From Elysia crispata (Eukaryota > Mollusca > Gastropoda > Plakobranchidae), in assembly GCA_033675545.1 (NCBI GenBank), contig JAWDGP010006611.1, positions 60,001 through 124,000 of the forward strand: a DNA stretch of 64,000 nucleotides, written 5' to 3'. Under the pieces are notes generated by a model. That model ran no database searches and was not told where the DNA came from. It saw only the letters and a program-made list of their open reading frames with translations. Of the stretch, positions 1 to 64,000 are shown piece by piece. A program made the position numbers and the translations under genes. Each line of letters starts with the position of its first letter. The first letter of the stretch is position 1.

Positions 1-1193
1 CCAAGTAGTTTCTTTGGCAAGTGCTGAATGAAGGGCTACTTTCAGAATCAAACTGTATGTTTAGATCTTGAGCAAAGAATAAATTAACCGCTTAATCATT
101 TTCAGTGCACACACACAATGTTTGAGGAAGTTAAAACAAGAGACCTTAGACTTAATACTTTCTGGTAGGACGCCAGATCCTTTTTTTGTTCGCTGCAATC
201 GGATAAACGGATCAAAACATTTTAAACCTTGTACGGGTTTTGTCGAGAAAGGAAAAGGTACAAATTAGATTTTACAAAGCAATGCCCTGAATAATTATAG
301 GGGTTGGAGCGGTTATGCAAAACATCGTAAAACTTGTGACATGAAACGTTACAATGAAGTCATGTAATAAAAAAAAAGGGAAGCACAACAAAAAGATGGT
401 AACTTGAAATGGCTTTGTTAAGTAATTCTAATAAAGAACATTGAATGTAAGGCAAATATTTCGAGTGGTAGCTGAATTGAGATAGTTTTGGCCTTGTAGC
501 GCTATGATTGATGTCAACGTCTGATATTTACTTCATAGTCTTTGATAGGACAGGAGAGAATTTAACGGCAAACCATAGATGCGTCCAAGGTGTACTCTAA
601 TGTCAATTGAAATTTCCATACTAAAAAATGTTTTCTCAATCCTCACTATCTGGCAAATATTTTAAGGGTAGGGTGCAAGTATGGAGAATGATATACGAAT
701 GCCTTTAAGCAGAATGGAACTTTGTGCAAAATTATGTGACAATTTTTTTTTTAATAAGTCGCGAAAATCAGTATGCTTTTTCAAAATAAAATAAATAAAT
801 ACAACCATTCAGTTTAAATATTTTCGCCTTCATATCAAGAGACAGCATCTATAAAAGTCCCATCTGGGGATTAATAGATATCATCCATTGGTTTATTTTT
901 TGGGCCATTGACAATTTGTTCTTCATTGGTGATCTCGTGAGTAAAATAAGCTGAGGGGCATTTTTTTTTTTTTTTGGTCTTGTCCTTCTCTGAATTGAGC
1001 ATTATTATCTCATAAAGTTTTGATGATCCCACAAGCTTATCCGACACAGAAATTTTGTGGAACTAAAGACTTCCAAAATTGGCAGCTTGCAGAATGCCTG
1101 CAAAATGTCAGCATCTTTTCGGCATTTTCCATTTGACCGAGTTGTCCCTAGAACTGGCCTAAACGAGCCGTGCGTATAGCGTAACGACTGAAT

Positions 1194-1370
1194 ATGGTAA
1201 TGTCCGGCCTTGCGGACAAATCTGACCGTATTCTGGCCAGGTCAACCCTCGCCCAGGGCGCGACGTGCCAGCCCAACCATCATCAAGTCCAGGAAGTTGT
1301 AGGTGTGGGGCACCACTCGGCCGGAAGACTAGTCGTGGACCTGAAAGGCCCTATCACTCGCGTCAAATGA
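1194..1370 (+). other. 58-codon ORF in a GC-rich patch
   Basis: An ATG-to-TGA frame of 58 codons in a locally GC-rich stretch. It reads MVMSGLADKSDRILARSTLA near the start and SAGRLVVDLKGPITRVK at the end. The composition is unlike the AT-rich surroundings. No family was recognised; it could be a fragment of a retrocopy or chance. Confidence 0.2.
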
Positions 1371-1390
1371 CTGCGCCGCTCAGACCGCCC

Positions 1391-1580
1391 TTTGTGCCGA
1401 GATCTGCGTGTATTGTGACCATGCGCACTTTGTGCCGAGATCTGCGTGTATTGTGACCATGCGCACTTTGTGCCGAGATCTGCGTGTATTGTGACCATGC
1501 GCACTTTGTGCCGAGATCTGCGTGTATTGTGACCATACGCACTTTGTGCCGAGATCTGCGTGTATTGTGACCATGCGCAC
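1391..1580. repeat. 38-bp minisatellite, 5 copies
   Basis: Five head-to-tail copies of a 38-bp unit beginning TTTGTGCCGAGATCTGCG, starting at 1391, 1429, 1467, 1505 and 1543. They are identical except for one G-to-A change in the fourth copy, so the expansion is recent. The period is not a multiple of 3, which opens all three minus-strand frames. Confidence 0.97.
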
Positions 1581-3506
1581 GGTGGGCATACCACACTTTG
1601 TTGTCTTGCAGGGTTGGATATCTATATTAGAGAGCGGATGCAGAATCACTTACAAGCCTTTTACTTAATCGGCAAAATCGTATAAAGGCAGCTTTGCCTG
1701 ACTCAACGACAATTCCAGTGTCTATTGTAGAATTTCGAAAGTACATTAACAGTTATCTTTTTGCATAGTTTCTAGCGGCAAAGCAATGTACCCAGTCTCT
1801 TTTTAGATGGATGACAATTTTTTTTTAATTAGTTGTGGCCGTTCTCCAAAGATGTTGGTTAGTGTGGATGGTTAGGGCGTATACTATTGTCATAGGAGTC
1901 CATAACATCCGTTTTCCACAGTACTGGAGTAATTAAGCAAAAATACGATAAAAATACTTGTACAATGGCGGTACCCAATGTCCGCGCAGTTGTTTATGGA
2001 CGACTATGGACGGGTCTGGAGCTCTCTAAGTTGGAATGTAACATCTTTACAAATAAAGCCTTTTATAGTTTCCCCTATGTTATGAAAGTCAAGATATTAC
2101 AATAGCTCTATTATTATAAACTGTTTGAAGCTATAATTATACAATGTCATGTAGTTTAAACAATTTAAGTGTAATGAAGTTAGCCCGAAGCGACCGTGTT
2201 TGCAAGGATAATGATATTTTTGAAGATTTTAGTCGCTAGTTACTTTTAGCATTAACAGTACTGACTTGATTCAGGTGGTATCCATATCGTCTGGTCCATA
2301 TTGACATAAATCGAGTTGTGACATGAGCACATTTGCGATGTTGCATAAAAATGTCGCTTTAAACGAGGCAGAGGGCAAAAAATAAGAGCCATGCTATTCA
2401 TTTATGTATCTGCGAGTAATGTGGAATGTAGACCATAATTTGATAATCTTTCATAATCTGAGCCCACTGCAGATTCAACCGGATATACAATTGAGACTTT
2501 CTTTTACAACCTGTTGAGATTTCTCGCGCAGCCTAATACAATGCAAAATGGATTGATTTACAAGCTCTAACCTGCAATCTCCGCGTGTAAATTTTTATCA
2601 CGTTGGCCAAGTTGAGACTCCAGATCTCAGTGCGAATGCGTTGGTTATCGTTTTAACATTCTTTCGTCGAAATCATAACCAATTGTCTCGAAGAAACTTT
2701 ATTACGGAGTCTCAACAAACTTATCTTGTATTGCAAATGTTTTTATTACACATTTTCGAAGCAAAGTTATCGCATAGTTAGTGGGAAGCTATGTTGTTTG
2801 AAGGATAATCACGCAGCTTTATGTTCTCCCTACTGCCTTGGTTACTTTAGGGAAGATCCTTGAACTGCCGTATGCAATTTAGAACACAGGTTCTTCATTT
2901 CTTATACACTTTATTTATTGCTTGTTATCAGATTCAGTTATTGAAACTTTATACCACTGCTATGTCTATGGCACAGGAAAAAAAAAAGGGGTTGGGTTGG
3001 TGGAAACGCAGGAGGCCGAATAATGAAAAAAATAATCTGAGATAAATGCAAGAACTCTTGTTCCTGTTCGGTCTATACAGGAGTCTATGGAAATCTTGGT
3101 GAGGATTAAAAAGACTTGAAATGACTGTCTTTTCGGCGGGTTATAGCTTTAAAAGGTAACAACCCTTAAGGGCTTTGCTTTATTTGAATGGGCATTGTTT
3201 TTAGACTTTAAAAGTGTGAATTACTTAACAGTTACAATGCTCCGGTGATAGTGATGCTAGGTGTAAGAGAGGAATTATTTGGGACAGCCTGTGCAATATT
3301 ATTGTGGTTTGGGCAGGGAACCGTTTAAAATTTATGCCCCATGACGTTCTCCCGAAAACAAAAGACGAAAAGAGTTTGTTTGTGTTTGTGGGGTGTGTGT
3401 GGTATTGCAAAACGATATGATTTTTAGCAAACTGTGAACTTTAAAAAAATGTGTTTCTCTCTCTCTATCTCTCTCTCTTTCTTTTCTCCATCTGCCTCTA
3501 TCTCTG

Positions 3507-3642
<136 letters not shown>

Positions 3643-3696
3643 CTCTCGTTCATATACTCATTCATCCCCTACTTTCCTTCTTTTTCTCCAGTCAAC

Positions 3697-3698
<2 letters not shown>

Positions 3699-3740
<42 letters not shown>

Positions 3741-3770
3741 GTATGTATATATATATATATACATATATAT

Positions 3771-3814
<44 letters not shown>
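3699..3814. repeat. imperfect (TA)n microsatellite
   Basis: AT dinucleotide array with GT/CA interruptions, ending 57 bp before the exon 1 acceptor. Confidence 0.97.
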
Positions 3815-3815
<1 letters not shown>

Positions 3816-3871
3816 AGATAACTCTTAGATGTTTTTAAGCAATGTTTATGTTTTTACATCCATATTCCTAG

Positions 3872-63379
<59,508 letters not shown>

Positions 63380-64000
63380 GTAAAGATCTTTGGGGGAAGA
63401 GATCGGAAGTGCGAGAGGGCTGGTCTTTAAATGAGAAGGATTCGCATAAAAGGCATATATTGCACTGCTTAGATTAAGCAAAAACAAAGGGAAGAAAGAA
63501 GATTAAAATTTATATAAGGGAGTAGATATAACAGGATGACAAAATTGGGCTTTGAAGGACATGGAATTAAAAAAAAAAAAAAACGGAAATGGAGTCAGGA
63601 TGTCGTGGGAAAAGTAGATCGCACAATTTGTAAGATAGCGAGGAGCAAGACGGTTTAGAGAGATGAGAGAGACCTAAAGACACAGACACAGACAGACGTG
63701 CAGCTCGGAATCCATTTTTTATGCTAAATTTCTTACTCTGTATCCATATTTCTAGAAGAGATAACTCAAATTTTCGAGTCACAACTATTTTATATTTATC
63801 TTAAATCCTATATTTTTTTTTCTCTCAAATTTTTTATCATGCCTTCTTTGCCTTTCTTGGTAAATAAATTGTTTTTGAATTCTGTTGTGCACATGCGTCC
63901 ACAGCAGAGGAAATTAAAGGCGTAATCACATGTTTGTCTCAGGAGTAGAAGGGTAGGACACTTGGGAGATTTTGAGGAAGAATCGAGAAAGTATGGGTGA

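Larger units (their letters stand above)
1..3500. other. upstream DNA without recognised gene
   Basis: Mostly AT-rich sequence with no exon that fits the start of spectrin CH1. The exceptions are a GC-rich patch at about 1140-1600 (small ORF and 38-bp minisatellite, listed separately). It is presumably an intron of the spectrin gene, since the first visible exon starts inside CH1. Confidence 0.6.

Noticed and set aside
1194..1370. Idea that the 58-codon frame is a remnant of ribosomal protein S15a
   Set aside because: Only a short stretch (HHSAGRLVVDLKG versus DHRAGKIVVNLTG) looks alike and the rest does not; too short to claim.
1391..1580. CRISPR-like array (also considered for the 35-bp and 41-bp arrays)
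   Set aside because: The units are directly adjacent with no unique spacers, and the DNA is from an animal.
2540..2600. Missing first CH1 exon (a KWIDLQ reading near 2550)
   Set aside because: Beyond Lys-Trp-Ile it does not match the conserved KWxNSHL region and lacks fitting splice sites.

Overview
This is nuclear DNA of an animal, most likely a lophotrochozoan and probably a gastropod mollusc. That placement is an inference from protein flavour, AT-rich introns and very abundant (CT)n/(GA)n tracts; no species marker was seen. There are no bacterial or organellar features.

The whole window is part of one large plus-strand gene for a beta-heavy spectrin (SPTBN5 / karst / sma-1 type). I could join 34 coding exons, all with GT...AG introns and matching phases. 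They give an uninterrupted reading frame of 4703 nt (1567 codons plus 2 nt) from 3872 to 63379. In order they encode most of the first calponin-homology (CH) domain, the second CH domain, and spectrin repeats 1 to about 11. An SH3 domain is inserted in repeat 5, which is the hallmark of beta-heavy spectrin. The start of CH1 lies upstream of 3872, probably outside the window. The remaining repeats and the C-terminus lie beyond 64000.

The SH3 domain is cut in half by a 21.0-kb intron (21838-42837). Inside it, on the opposite strand, sits a complete four-exon gene for a 742-residue rhodopsin-class G-protein-coupled receptor (24872-30075, minus strand). The receptor has a third intracellular loop of nearly 400 residues and an unusual Met in place of the TM6 toggle Trp. 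Its resemblance is closest to GPR161-like orphan receptors, with low certainty.

Layout: 1-3871 is upstream/intronic DNA with a GC-rich patch and a 38-bp minisatellite. 3872-7660 holds the CH-domain exons. 10789-21837 holds repeats 1-5 and the first half of SH3. 21838-42837 is the giant intron with the nested receptor, a 41-bp minisatellite, a tRNA-like SINE head and a short terminal-inverted-repeat element. 42838-63379 holds the second half of SH3 and repeats 5-11. Introns are crowded with dinucleotide and trinucleotide tracts.

The features most worth a second look are the nested antisense receptor inside the split SH3, complementary (CU)n/(GA)n tracts that flank frame-preserving exons in both genes, a tandem duplication that copied the end of an exon with its splice donor, a non-autonomous DNA transposon with perfect 8-bp target duplications, and several minisatellites.
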